DNA of 64,000 nt, from assembly GCF_014635985.1 (NCBI RefSeq), contig NZ_BMDT01000001.1, positions 407,293 to 471,292 of the forward strand. The letters run 5' to 3'. Positions 1 through 9,644 of the stretch are shown piece by piece (position 1 is the first letter of the stretch; each line of letters starts with the position of its first letter). The notes beneath the pieces are model-generated. The model did not search any database, had not been told where the DNA came from, and saw nothing but the letters and a program-made list of their open reading frames with translations. The DNA is from Enterococcus alcedinis (GTDB taxonomy: Bacteria; Bacillota; Bacilli; Lactobacillales; Enterococcaceae). A program made the position numbers and the translations under genes.

Positions 1-3000
1 GGTATGGCAAGTGCTTTAGGAGTTAGTTCGAAACAACTTGGAAAAATGTATAAAGAAGCAGATAAGTCTGCCATTGCATTACATCAATTTTCTGAAGTTG
101 CTGGCATGACAAATATGGAATTTGCTGAATTGTTTAAAAATGATCCATCGAAAGCCATTATGAAATTCGTTGAAGGCCTGGCCAACGCTGAAAAGCAAGG
201 AAAGTCAGCAATTCGCGTTTTGGATGATATGGACATTACCGAAGTACGTTTGCGTGATAGTTTATTACGTGCAGCAAATGCTTCAGGCGTTTTTGAAGGT
301 GCAGTCAAACAAGGAAACAAAGCATGGAAGGAAAACACGGCTTTAACTGAAGAAGCAAATAAACGTTATGAAACAACAGAATCAAAATTAAAAATGCTGA
401 AAAACGAAGTCGTTGATACTGCTATCGATTTAGGTGGTCCATTCGTGGATGCATTACGAGATAGTTTAGCGGTAAGTAAACCTCTAATAAAGGGTCTTGG
501 TGATTTAGCAAAAGCCTTTAGCGATGCTGATCCGAAAACACAAAAAATGATACTTGGTTTAATAGCCACGGCTGCAGCTGCCGGTCCTCTACTATCAATC
601 ACTGGTAAATTATCCGGTGGAATTGGTGGCGTAGGGAAATCCTTCGTTGAATTATCCGCGAGTATGGCCAAGAAAAAAGCAATCACGGAAGTTACAAAAG
701 CTTTTGCTGATGGCAATGTTTCTGCAGGTGATTTATTAACGACACTTGGTGGTGGCGTTGGAACTGTCGGTAAATTTGGTGGAGCGGCTGCAACTGCATC
801 TGGTCCAGCAGGTTTAGGTGCGATGATGGGCGTTCTGGGTCCGTTAACTCCAGCAATTTTAGGAGTTGTCGGAGTTGGTGGTGCCTTGGCAGTCGGTTAT
901 GGTGCTTGGAAGTTGTGGGGAGAAGAAGCTTACAATTCCGCACAGCGTACCAAGGACTGGGGTATCGATGTCGGTAAAGCAACGGGTGATGCATTAACGG
1001 AAGTGAAAACCTATAGTGGTGAAGCAATCGGGCAATTTAGATTACTAGAACAAGGGCTGACGGAAAATACACAATCGCTGGCTGAAAATTTCGCTAAAAT
1101 GGGCGAATCTATTGAAACGAATATGATTGCTAAAATTAGGACTTTAAAAGAACTAGTTGATTTAATGCCTGAAGATGTGAAAAAAGCATCAGAAAAAATC
1201 ACAGAGGAAGAAGTAGCTCATCAAGAACAATATTTAGAAGTTGTTCAAAAAAACAATGAAAAAATTGCTGAAATTAGAGAAGATGCTTCCAAACACAATC
1301 GTGAGCTTAGTTATGCAGATGCGGTAAGAATCAGAGCTTTATCTGAAGAGTCTTCAGTTGCGTATGTTCAATCGCTAGGAAAAAGTGAAACAGAAACAAA
1401 AAAAATCCTTGCAGCTATGACCGGGGATGTCACAACTGCTTCAAAAGAACAAGCAGCTGAATGGTTAAGCAATTTAGGAAAACAAAGAAACGGTTCGAAA
1501 ACCGAGTACGCCAATATGGTAAAAGACTTAGAAACTGGATTAGTCGATGCAGGGTATGATTTAAATAGTGAATACGCTAAAAGTCAACTGGAACTATTAA
1601 AGAAAAGTGGAGAGAGTGCGGCAACTATCACTGAAGACCAGATGGCAATGATATTAGAGCGTTACCCAGAACTAATCGATGTTGTCCATCTTGCGAGTGG
1701 TCAAATGATTTCTGAAACAGCCAACGCCAGTCAATATCTCATCGAAGATAACGAAAAACTTGTTGAATCATTTGGGAATTTTTCTCAAGCGGTGAAAGAA
1801 GCTGCTGATAGCAATAAAAAAGAAATTGCTTTAACGTTAGATCAATCTAATGCATTTGGGTCATTCTGGAATGATTTAATTTTAGATCCTAAAACGGGAG
1901 AAGTTAGTACAAATGCCCAAGAGGAAGTGAATAAGGCTGCCAAATCTGAAAAAGGTTGGAATCAGCTGATGTGGATTTCAAAAGATGCCAACGTTAGCTC
2001 AGATGTCAAAATGATGATTGCAGAAGCTGCAATAGCAAATGGAAAATGGGAACAAATGTCTTTTACAGAACAACAGGCATTACTTGATAGTAATGTAACC
2101 CAAACCATGACTCAAACACTCCAAGCAAAGGGTTACTGGGAAAAGTTAACTTTTGATCAAAAAAAGGCAGTTATTGAATCAAATACACCAGAAATGATGG
2201 CGGAAACTGTTTTTAACATCGGGCTTTGGAACGAACTTCAACCTGAAGTAAAAGAACTAGATGCACAGAATCAAAAGCTCATTTCTGCAGTAGGTCAGTC
2301 AGAGGAAAAAATGGCTGATTGGAAAAAAATACCAGATACAGTAAAACAATTCCAAGGTGAAAACTATGATTTACTAACTAAAATTTATGAGTCTAATGAG
2401 AATTTCAAGCGTTGGCAATCGATACCAAATGATGAAAAAATAATGTTAGCTGAAAACACAGATTTGTTAGAGAAAGTTGCAACATCAAAAGAAGTTTATG
2501 GCGCTTGGGAAAAGATGCCTATGACAGAAAAAATGATGTTGGGAAATAACACCGATTTATCTAGCAAAGTATTTGCATCAACCGAAACAATGAATGCTTG
2601 GATTAAATTAGATCCGCAAATAAAAGCTTTAGTTGCTGAAAATCAAGATTTAATGGCAAAAGTTGAAGATGGAACATTATCTATTGATACTTTTAATAAA
2701 AATGAACCTGGACTAAAAACATTGTTAGGCGATGCAACAAGCGTCATTAATCAGTCGATTCAAGCTGAAACAGCACTAAGTAATTTTCATAACAACAATC
2801 CAAAGAATAAAATTTTAACTGGTGATTCGACTAATGTTCAAAATGCGTCAAGGACAGGTGTTGGAAGTGTGAATAACTTTGAGAGAGCAACAGCCAAAGT
2901 TAAGTACTTAAAAGCAGTAGATGATGCAAGTTGGAACGCAGGAAAAGCAACAGGAGCTGTTCAAACTTTTGGACGCCAAGGTGATAAGAAAATCACATTA

Positions 3001-3513
3001 ACAACCGTTACAAAAAACATCACCCAATGGATCACTGAAAAATTCACAAAAAATGCAACAGGAACTAATTTTCATCCAGGTGGACTAGCGATGGTCAATG
3101 ACCAACGTGGGGCGATGTATCGTGAGTTAGTGCAACACCCAACCGGAGAAACGTATATCCCACAAGGCAGAAACGTCATGCTTGATTTACCACGAGGATC
3201 TAAAGTTTACACTGCAGCACAAACGAAGCAAATGGTTCCACGTTATGCTGAAGGTGTAGGTATTCCGAAAAATTCCACACTCGTTAAGAATCTTGAAGCG
3301 GTCAATAATCGAAACATTGAAACAACGACAGTCATTCAAAATGATAATCGGGAGTTAGTTTCTTTAATGCGCCAAATGTTAAATACAATAGCGAGATTAA
3401 AACCAGAAATAAACGTAAATACCCAAGGAAATATAGAAGACCTAGACCTAAGAAATCTAAACAGCGATTTAGGTTGGTTAGCACAAATTGAAGGAGGAGG
3501 ATTAGGCGGATGA
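1..3513 (+). CDS. Phage tail tape measure protein (5' end outside the window)
   Basis: The reading frame is open from the first base, so the gene starts upstream; the ATG at position 4 is probably internal. About 1,170 residues are visible. The first ~170 residues (FAELFKNDPSKAI, RLRDSLLRAA) resemble the TP901-type tape measure core. A Gly/Ala-rich hydrophobic stretch follows at about residues 180-305, as is usual for proteins that enter the host membrane. A helical part comes next, then a run of 30-31-residue units each starting with Trp or Phe (residues 652-989). The protein sets tail length and is threaded through the tail tube. It overlaps the distal tail gene by ATGA, the normal tail gene order. 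The family call is firm; the missing N-terminus prevents a length estimate. Confidence 0.92.
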   Translation, partial: GMASALGVSSKQLGKMYKEADKSAIALHQFSEVAGMTNMEFAELFKNDPSKAIMKFVEGLANAEKQGKSAIRVLDDMDITEVRLRDSLLRAANASGVFEGAVKQGNKAWKENTALTEEANKRYETTESKLKMLKNEVVDTAIDLGGPFVDALRDSLAVSKPLIKGLGDLAKAFSDADPKTQKMILGLIATAAAAGPLLSITGKLSGGIGGVGKSFVELSASMAKKKAITEVTKAFADGNVSAGDLLTTLGGGVGTVGKFGGAAATASGPAGLGAMMGVLGPLTPAILGVVGVGGALAVGYGAWKLWGEEAYNSAQRTKDWGIDVGKATGDALTEVKTYSGEAIGQFRLLEQGLTENTQSLAENFAKMGESIETNMIAKIRTLKELVDLMPEDVKKASEKITEEEVAHQEQYLEVVQKNNEKIAEIREDASKHNRELSYADAVRIRALSEESSVAYVQSLGKSETETKKILAAMTGDVTTASKEQAAEWLSNLGKQRNGSKTEYANMVKDLETGLVDAGYDLNSEYAKSQLELLKKSGESAATITEDQMAMILERYPELIDVVHLASGQMISETANASQYLIEDNEKLVESFGNFSQAVKEAADSNKKEIALTLDQSNAFGSFWNDLILDPKTGEVSTNAQEEVNKAAKSEKGWNQLMWISKDANVSSDVKMMIAEAAIANGKWEQMSFTEQQALLDSNVTQTMTQTLQAKGYWEKLTFDQKKAVIESNTPEMMAETVFNIGLWNELQPEVKELDAQNQKLISAVGQSEEKMADWKKIPDTVKQFQGENYDLLTKIYESNENFKRWQSIPNDEKIMLAENTDLLEKVATSKEVYGAWEKMPMTEKMMLGNNTDLSSKVFASTETMNAWIKLDPQIKALVAENQDLMAKVEDGTLSIDTFNKNEPGLKTLLGDATSVINQSIQAETALSNFHNNNPKNKILTGDSTNVQNASRTGVGSVNNFERATAKVKYLKAVDDASWNAGKATGAVQTFGRQGDKKITLTTVTKNITQWITEKFTKNATGTNFHPGGLAMVNDQRGAMYRELVQHPTGETYIPQGRNVMLDLPRGSKVYTAAQTKQMVPRYAEGVGIPKNSTLVKNLEAVNNRNIETTTVIQNDNRELVSLMRQMLNTIARLKPEINVNTQGNIEDLDLRNLNSDLGWLAQIEGGGLGG
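1957..2970 (+). repeat. Trp/Phe-anchored 31-residue tandem repeat inside the tape measure gene
   Basis: Counting residues in the translated frame, an aromatic residue recurs at residues 652, 682, 712, 742, 773, 804, 835, 866, 897, 928, 959 and 989, that is at spacings of 30 or 31. The first eight are Trp and the last four are Phe. Units also share a Lys about 8 residues after the aromatic and, in the central units, Asn-x-Asp-Leu about 14-17 after it. The DNA itself is not a near-identical tandem repeat, so the array is old. Confidence 0.85.
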
Positions 3514-4217
3514 TTGGTTATTTTGAATACAAAGGTCAAAAATCGACAGAATTTGATTTGATGATATCGGAAGACATTTCTTTCACTAGTCCTCAAATCA
3601 AAGGTGAATTTGTTCCGATTGATGGAATGGATGGCGAAATTTTGATGTCTGACGGAAAACTAAAAAATGTACCGAAAAAGTTCTACGTCTTGATGGATAA
3701 TTACAGCCAAGAAAAAATCACAAGAGTCTCCAATTGGTTAAAACAGGATGCCCATTGGGGACAATTAACAACAAGCATTGATCCAAACTATATTTATCAA
3801 GCGATCTTTATTGATGAATATGACTTTGAATCAACATCGGAAGAATACGAGAAGGCGATACTGACATTCGTATGCAAACCTTACAAATTCCTAAAAACAG
3901 GTCTAGCTGAATCAATTCTAGGCTCAACAATCAGTAATCCAACCAAGCGTCAAGCACGGCCAAAAATCATCATCAAAGGCACAGGAAACATTACCTTAAA
4001 AATTGGTTCATCTTTGTGGGAGTTTAAAAACGTTGATGGCGGAATCGTGATTGATACGTTACTCGATGTTGTCACAAATTTGACTGGCGGCGTAAGCGCG
4101 TGGGATAAAATCACGACTTATCCATTACCGCCAATCCAACCTGGTACACATGCTGTCACAAAAACGGGAACGATTACCGAAATCAAGATTATCCCTAGAT
4201 GGGAAGTGATCGTGTGA
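3510..4217 (+). CDS. Phage distal tail protein (Dit family)
   Basis: A 235-residue protein directly after the tape measure gene and overlapping it by 4 bases (ATGA), with GGAGGAGG upstream. The start (MIGYFEYKGQKSTEFDLMI), the 'DGEILMSDGKLKN' segment and the closing beta-rich half fit the siphovirus distal tail / tail-component family, whose hexamer forms the hub joining the tail tube to the baseplate or fibre. Its place between tape measure and tail endopeptidase is the standard order in siphoviruses of Gram-positive hosts. No unusual features are seen. Confidence 0.88.
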   Translation: MIGYFEYKGQKSTEFDLMISEDISFTSPQIKGEFVPIDGMDGEILMSDGKLKNVPKKFYVLMDNYSQEKITRVSNWLKQDAHWGQLTTSIDPNYIYQAIFIDEYDFESTSEEYEKAILTFVCKPYKFLKTGLAESILGSTISNPTKRQARPKIIIKGTGNITLKIGSSLWEFKNVDGGIVIDTLLDVVTNLTGGVSAWDKITTYPLPPIQPGTHAVTKTGTITEIKIIPRWEVIV

Positions 4218-7200
4218 GTAAGTATCCTATTTTATACAAAGGCGATGCCACTGACTTTTTTACTTTAGGTCTAGGACCAATTCAAATGTTAAAAGCGACG
4301 GTCACGCAAGAACGCAATGGCATCTATATTTTCGAGGGGGAAATCTTAACAGATAGCCCTCTTTTTCCATTGGCCTTGGAAAACTACATTATTAAAGCCG
4401 ATGCTGACCATCTATTAAAAGATCAACGTTTTCGAATTAAAAGAATCGTGCCGAACCACAACGGAAAAGCAGAAATCTACGCGGAACACGTGAGTTATCT
4501 ATCACGAGAATTGACAATCAAACCAGAAGTAAGTATCACTGGTAGTGCACAAGTGGCTTTATCACAGTGGAAAGCATCGATCGTTGAAGCCAATCCATTT
4601 GTCGTTGATAGTGACATACCGACAAGCAATAAAACGAAATGGCGTATCGATAAAGTGGAAAATCCACGAATGGCACTTGGTGGTGTGGCAGGTTCAATTT
4701 TAGACGTTTGGGGCGGCGAATACCGCTTTGACAACTATCACATTAGTTTGCTACAAAAACGTGGAACAACCGCTAAAACGGTATTGGCTTACGGTCGAAA
4801 TATCACTGATTTTGAACAAGAAAGAAATATAGCGAATACCTATACATCTATTGCACCGTATGCAATTTACACTGATGACAAAGAACGAGAAATAGTCGTA
4901 CACGTTGATGGATATGTCGTAGACAGTCAACACGTCAATAAATATCCAAACAGAGTAACATTGCCCGTTGATTTTAGTAGTGAGTTTGGCCACGACGAAG
5001 TACCGACAAAAGCACGACTGTTAGCACTGGCGAATCAATACATCAAAGCAAATGAAATCGGCGTACCTAGCACCTCGATTAAAGTATCATTCGTTGACTT
5101 ATCCAAGTCAGCAGATTATGCGGAATACGCCTTTTTAGAGCAAGTCAATCTATGTGATGATGTCCGTGTTTATTATCCTAAATTGGGTGTAAATACGGTG
5201 GCAAAAGTGATTCGTACAGTGTGGAATGTCTTAACTGAATCATACGATGAAATTGAAATTGGTCAAAAGCGAATGTCGCTTGTCGGTCAGATGCAAGAGC
5301 AACAAAAAGCAATCAAAGAGATCAGTACGCAAGTCAATTATGCAATCACATCCGCCGATGGCAACAACACCGTTTTTTACGGTTTGTATGGCGAAAATGG
5401 TTTGGGTGAACCGACTGCAACAAAAGTGGGTGATACCTGGTATAAGCCAAACGGCACAAGCGAAGATATGCTTGTCTGGACTGGAACCATTTGGAAAGTC
5501 GTGTTAGATGCTGATACGTTTAGACAAATAGGTGTTAAAATCGACGAGATGGAACAAGAAGTCCAAACCGCCATCGACCAATCAAACACGGCAATCAACA
5601 ACGCCAACCAAGCAATTGCAGACGCAGGATTCGCCAAAAATCAAGCAAACACCGCTGCATCATTAGCTGGACAGGCGGTAGCAGATGCGAATACAGCGAT
5701 AACAGATGCGAAGAGTGCGTTGGATGCTTATAATAATTTGAGTTATGAGAATCGAAATTTATGGTTATCTTCCGGTGCTTCCTTCAATTTTGGATTAACG
5801 TGGGCTTTAGCTAAATTAACACCACAAACCAGATGGTATGTCAGCGACTATATAGCTATAAACTCTGGAGATATATATACAAGAAGTAGTCTTAAAGGTG
5901 TTAACAATCAATACTTTCTTTTCAATAAAGATAAAACGTATATTAGTTCTGAGTTTGGGACACTTGCTGATACTTTTAAAATACCACAAGACGGGTCGTT
6001 GTTAACTAACAAACCAGCATCAGGAATACCTGAAGACAAGGCTCCGAAGTTCATGAGATTAACTTTCATTCTTCCTGAAGGGGTTACACCTGAAGAGTCT
6101 AAAATAAAAATAGAAAAAGGCAGTAAAGCAACGCCTTGGAGTGCTGCACCCGAAGACGTCCAAGTACAAATCAGCGACATCAACGGTGAACTGTCACGCA
6201 AAGTCAGTCAGCAAACTTTTGACACACTGCAAGGTACTGTCAACACACAGTCCACGCAGATTAACCAAAATAAAGCGGACATACAGGCACGTGCAACTAA
6301 GACAGAGGTCAACACACTAACTGGCACTGTCAACAGTTTGGACAGTCAACTTAAACTTGAAGCAGGTAAGATATCCGCACTGAATACTAAGACTGATGGA
6401 CATACAACCCAGATTGGTAGCTTGCAGAGTAGTTTCAGTGGGTTGAATAGCTTAGTTACTGAAGTCGAGAAAAGCGTAAGTAGTTGGTATAAAGAATATT
6501 TAACAAACACTGCGAATCCAAAAGAGATAACTAACATTGACGGTAGTCCATTAATTGATATTTATACTTATGAAATAACAGGTAAAATAGTAAATAATAC
6601 TTCCACTCCCACAAAAATTCTAGCAAGGTTAACACCAAAGTTAGAAGTAGGCGCTGGTGGAGGATGGAGTTTAGAAATTATTGATAGTGGCGGGGAAATT
6701 TCTAACCACATCAAGATATATCTAAGTGAAGTGGGTAAACCAATGGTTAGCTTGTGGAATCATATCGGACATTATCCTGTCGGACTAACAGTTAGTAGGT
6801 TTATCGGTAGAGTGACAATGTTTAGTTCCCTCGAACAAACAGTTCAAGGATTTAACACTATCGTCCAAGGCAAAGCTGACAAAACTCAAGTAACGCAACT
6901 TGAAGGTCAATGGTCTACCACAACGGCGCTTGCTAATGGTCATACGTCGCAGATTGCAAGTTTGGGTAGTGACATTGCATTAAGGTTAACCAAAAACCAA
7001 GTAACTGCGGAAATTCTAAGTGATAAATCTGTTAAAGACACAAGAAATGACAACCAAACACCGCAATGGTACTTTAGCAACTATCCTAAACAGATGGCTA
7101 AGGAGCTAAAAAATAGAACTGTAATTGGATTAACTCAAGCCACGGGAACATATGTGTTATTGGAAACTGATGTGAGATGGAACGACGCAAGCGGTGGAAA

Positions 7201-8335
7201 CATTGAACAAACCGCTAAAGCAGATGATGGCGTTTATCAGCGTAGGGGAAATAGCACCACGTGGACTGCTTGGGCGAAAGTTGCAGACACGTCCAATATT
7301 TTAACGCAAATCAATTTGTCGCCTGAAGGTGTTTTAATTGCAGGTAAAAACATTTGGTTAGATGGTAATACAAAAATATCAGATGCCGTTATCAAAACAG
7401 CGCACATTGCAGATTTAGCAGTAAGTGGCGCTAAGATAGCAAACGCAAGTATTGCGAGTGCGAAGATTATTAGTTTGGATGCTTCGAAGATTAGCGTAGG
7501 TACGTTAACAGGTCACACGATTAATGGTGCATACATTAACGGAGGATCAATCACAGGTACCTCATTCTTTAACAGTGGTGCTGACGGAAATATGTCGATT
7601 GCAAACGGGCGTATTCGAGCAAAAGATTTTTTCGTAGAAGCAGAAGGTTCGTTGACCTCGTTGACTAGTTACGTAGTTGTTCGAAGTAATGAAAATCATG
7701 TATTCTTACAGCCTTCAGATGGATATGAAGTCGCGGTAACTAAAGTGCGGACTGCGGGTGGTGTAGGTAACTACCTAGCAATAAGAGCTAGTCATTTTAG
7801 GGGAGGAAACACAAACGCAACTTTTGAATCTATGAATGGCTATTCTGTTTTACGTTCAAGTGGAGATACTCAACCGGTTTATCTACAAGGTAACGAAATT
7901 AGAGCAACCAAAGTTTCAAGTGCTGGTTCATATGTTGCTGTTCGTGCGTCAGCCTTTCCAACAGGTTCGTTGGAAGTATTTAAAACAAATATACGTAAGC
8001 GACAATCTAGCGCATTGAGTATTATTCGCAATTCCGACATTTATGAATACAACCTAAAATCAGAGTTAGAAAGTGGCGAACAAAAAACAAGAATTGGTTT
8101 AGTTATTGGCAGTGGTTATAATACACCATCTGAAATCATTGACGGTGATGGTGTGGAGCAATACGCCATGAACAGTCTAGCATGGAAGGCGATTCAGGAA
8201 TTGGATCTAAAAAATACGAAAATAAACAATGAAATCTCTCGAATTAAAGGCAACCACGCCAATGACATTTGGCAACTCAAAAATGAAATCCAAGAATTAA
8301 AAAACGAAATCCAAGAATTACGTCAATCGGCGTAA
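4214..8335 (+). CDS. Phage tail endopeptidase / tail fibre (Tal-like)
   Basis: About 1,373 residues. The first ~360 resemble the prophage tail endopeptidase (Tal/gp44-like) fold that caps the tail tip. Alanine/asparagine-rich coiled-coil segments follow (about residues 440-500), then a sequence like a carbohydrate-binding module, further coils with a recurring 'HTTQIGSL / HTSQIASL' motif, a pyocin-knob-like region (NYPKQMAKEL, GVYQRRGNSTTWTAW) near residues 950-1020, beta-rich receptor-binding sequence and a final coiled coil. GTG at 4214 overlaps the distal tail stop codon (GTGA) and is preferred; ATG at 4199 in the same frame would add five residues. It probably binds the host wall and may cleave peptidoglycan at infection; no catalytic residues were assigned. 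Confidence 0.85.
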   Translation: MSKYPILYKGDATDFFTLGLGPIQMLKATVTQERNGIYIFEGEILTDSPLFPLALENYIIKADADHLLKDQRFRIKRIVPNHNGKAEIYAEHVSYLSRELTIKPEVSITGSAQVALSQWKASIVEANPFVVDSDIPTSNKTKWRIDKVENPRMALGGVAGSILDVWGGEYRFDNYHISLLQKRGTTAKTVLAYGRNITDFEQERNIANTYTSIAPYAIYTDDKEREIVVHVDGYVVDSQHVNKYPNRVTLPVDFSSEFGHDEVPTKARLLALANQYIKANEIGVPSTSIKVSFVDLSKSADYAEYAFLEQVNLCDDVRVYYPKLGVNTVAKVIRTVWNVLTESYDEIEIGQKRMSLVGQMQEQQKAIKEISTQVNYAITSADGNNTVFYGLYGENGLGEPTATKVGDTWYKPNGTSEDMLVWTGTIWKVVLDADTFRQIGVKIDEMEQEVQTAIDQSNTAINNANQAIADAGFAKNQANTAASLAGQAVADANTAITDAKSALDAYNNLSYENRNLWLSSGASFNFGLTWALAKLTPQTRWYVSDYIAINSGDIYTRSSLKGVNNQYFLFNKDKTYISSEFGTLADTFKIPQDGSLLTNKPASGIPEDKAPKFMRLTFILPEGVTPEESKIKIEKGSKATPWSAAPEDVQVQISDINGELSRKVSQQTFDTLQGTVNTQSTQINQNKADIQARATKTEVNTLTGTVNSLDSQLKLEAGKISALNTKTDGHTTQIGSLQSSFSGLNSLVTEVEKSVSSWYKEYLTNTANPKEITNIDGSPLIDIYTYEITGKIVNNTSTPTKILARLTPKLEVGAGGGWSLEIIDSGGEISNHIKIYLSEVGKPMVSLWNHIGHYPVGLTVSRFIGRVTMFSSLEQTVQGFNTIVQGKADKTQVTQLEGQWSTTTALANGHTSQIASLGSDIALRLTKNQVTAEILSDKSVKDTRNDNQTPQWYFSNYPKQMAKELKNRTVIGLTQATGTYVLLETDVRWNDASGGNIEQTAKADDGVYQRRGNSTTWTAWAKVADTSNILTQINLSPEGVLIAGKNIWLDGNTKISDAVIKTAHIADLAVSGAKIANASIASAKIISLDASKISVGTLTGHTINGAYINGGSITGTSFFNSGADGNMSIANGRIRAKDFFVEAEGSLTSLTSYVVVRSNENHVFLQPSDGYEVAVTKVRTAGGVGNYLAIRASHFRGGNTNATFESMNGYSVLRSSGDTQPVYLQGNEIRATKVSSAGSYVAVRASAFPTGSLEVFKTNIRKRQSSALSIIRNSDIYEYNLKSELESGEQKTRIGLVIGSGYNTPSEIIDGDGVEQYAMNSLAWKAIQELDLKNTKINNEISRIKGNHANDIWQLKNEIQELKNEIQELRQSA

Positions 8336-8359
8336 GGTTATTTTAGGAGGAAAAAATTA

Positions 8360-8794
8360 ATGAAACAACTAACATTAAAAAATAAATCTTTGGCGAATAT
8401 CCACAACGCCGTTTACAACATTCCAACTAGCAATCAAAAAATCAATCGTGGGAAATTTAAGTTACTCGATTTGATTCTTAAAAAAATCAAGGAGTGGGAA
8501 GCAGACCGAGAAGCCATTTTTCAGGAATTTGGGAAGAAAGATGATGAAGGCAACTATATTCCGAATGGCAATGACAAGTATACGTTTGATAACAAAGACA
8601 CAAAAGAAATCAATAGACAGTTGGATGAATTACTGGAAGAAGAAGCAACGATCGTTTACGGCGAATATGCCAATCGAATCAAAGACATCATGGACTACCT
8701 CGAAAATTACGAGGGTCAAATTGATGGGCAAACAGGACAAGGGTTATACGAATTGCTAGAAGCATACGATGCGAATATTGAGGAGGAAAAATAA
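8360..8794 (+). CDS. Small phage tail-module protein (DUF1617-like)
   Basis: A 144-residue acidic, helix-rich protein with a good ribosome binding site (AGGAGG). Its opening (LTLKNKSLANIHNAVYNIP) and the long charged helices resemble the DUF1617 family often found just after the tail fibre gene in phages of lactobacilli and enterococci. The role of that family is unknown. It lies 24 bases after the fibre gene and its stop codon is followed at once by the next start, so the genes are cotranscribed. The family name is given from pattern memory and is moderately sure. Confidence 0.65.
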   Translation: MKQLTLKNKSLANIHNAVYNIPTSNQKINRGKFKLLDLILKKIKEWEADREAIFQEFGKKDDEGNYIPNGNDKYTFDNKDTKEINRQLDELLEEEATIVYGEYANRIKDIMDYLENYEGQIDGQTGQGLYELLEAYDANIEEEK

Positions 8795-8795
8795 T

Positions 8796-9020
8796 ATGGA
8801 AATCAAAATGACAGGTTTAACTTACCAAATCGACGAACAGACGGGCGAAGTAAAAACAGTAGAGGTCAAATATCAGAAATACGAAGGTGGAAATCAATTT
8901 AACACACAGGTAGTTGTTTCGCCGTCCGATTTGGACGAAGGGCAAACATTAGATGATTTACGCCGTACAGATTTTGATCCAATCGCACGACAAAAAATGG
9001 TGAGTTGGTTGACAGTTTAG
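8796..9020 (+). CDS. Small phage protein of unknown function
   Basis: A 74-residue protein starting at ATG 8796 behind GAGGAGG; a longer frame from 8769 would overlap the upstream gene and lacks a ribosome binding site. It is acidic, with no membrane segment or recognisable motif (starts MEIKMTGLTYQIDEQTG). It sits between the DUF1617-like gene and the XhlA-like gene, so it is most likely a late tail or baseplate accessory protein. No function is proposed. Confidence 0.6.
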   Translation: MEIKMTGLTYQIDEQTGEVKTVEVKYQKYEGGNQFNTQVVVSPSDLDEGQTLDDLRRTDFDPIARQKMVSWLTV

Positions 9021-9044
9021 AGTAGCGCTTAGCGTTGCTCTTTT
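9020..9044 (+). terminator. Short stem-loop with T tail in the phage late operon
   Basis: GAGTAGCG (9020-9027) pairs with CGTTGCTC (9033-9040) with two G-T wobbles and is followed by TTTT. It begins at the last base of the preceding stop codon. It could be a weak terminator or an mRNA-stabilising hairpin within the operon. Confidence 0.5.
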
Positions 9045-9065
9045 AATTTTATGAGGAGGTGTCAA

Positions 9066-9305
9066 ATGGAAAAAGAACCGAATTTATGGCACGAAGTACT
9101 GCAACGATTAACAAAAATTGAAGAAAACACAAAGAATATTAGTGATGTATCAGCAAAAGCTACAGATGCTTGGCACAAGTCAGTCAACAATGAATCAGAC
9201 ATCAACGAATTAAAAGAAAATCAAAAGTGGACGTGGCGGACGATTGCTGGTATCTGCGTGTCTGTTATCGTCATTGTTATATCAAAATTTATTGGGGGTA
9301 GTTAA
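9066..9305 (+). CDS. Hemolysin XhlA-like phage lysis-module protein
   Basis: A 79-residue protein with the layout of the XhlA family: an N-terminal amphipathic helical part with 'RLTKIEENTKNI' and 'ESDINELKENQKWTWRTI', then a single C-terminal membrane segment (about residues 55-75). ATG 9066 is chosen because GAGGAGGTG lies just upstream; the ATG at 9052 precedes that site. XhlA-type proteins are encoded next to holin and endolysin and help host lysis, as is the case here. Confidence 0.75.
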   Translation: MEKEPNLWHEVLQRLTKIEENTKNISDVSAKATDAWHKSVNNESDINELKENQKWTWRTIAGICVSVIVIVISKFIGGS

Positions 9306-9307
9306 AC

Positions 9308-9589
9308 ATGGAAAATATTTTAGAATTTATTGCAAAAGACGGAATGATTATGATTCCAGTCTTGTTGGTATTGGGGTCGTTTATCAAACAAAGTAGTTTT
9401 ATTCGCAATGAGTTAATCCCATTTGTTTTATTGGGCATTAGCTTGTTAATGACACCGTTAATTTTGGGTGGATTTACTTCTCATACGATTGCACAGGCGG
9501 TATTAGTGACAGGTGTCGCAGTGTTAGGTAATCAAATGTATAAGCAGATTGGCTATTTAAAAGATGGCGATAAAAGTGATGAGGATTAG
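9308..9589 (+). CDS. Phage holin (A118-like family)
   Basis: A 93-residue protein with three hydrophobic segments (about residues 10-27, 35-53 and 60-76) and a charged C-terminal tail (GYLKDGDKSDED), typical of small holins. Its sequence pattern fits the Listeria phage A118-like holin family. It lies two bases after the XhlA-like gene and directly before the endolysin. It would accumulate in the cytoplasmic membrane and time lysis by opening holes for the amidase. Confidence 0.8.
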   Translation: MENILEFIAKDGMIMIPVLLVLGSFIKQSSFIRNELIPFVLLGISLLMTPLILGGFTSHTIAQAVLVTGVAVLGNQMYKQIGYLKDGDKSDED

Positions 9590-9608
9590 CGATTGCTAGT
9601 CCTTTTTT
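9583..9608 (+). terminator. Stem-loop overlapping the holin stop codon
   Basis: GGATTAGC (9583-9590) pairs with GCTAGTCC (9595-9602) with one G-T pair, followed by six T. The holin stop codon lies inside the stem. It may partially separate holin and endolysin transcription. Confidence 0.5.
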
Positions 9609-9644
9609 AGTACAAAAAATTAAAAATGAAAGTAGGAATTTATC

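Noticed and set aside
692-1027. 111-residue frame rich in His, Pro and Leu inside the tape measure gene
   Set aside because: It overlaps a well supported phage gene in another register and has a biased shadow composition.
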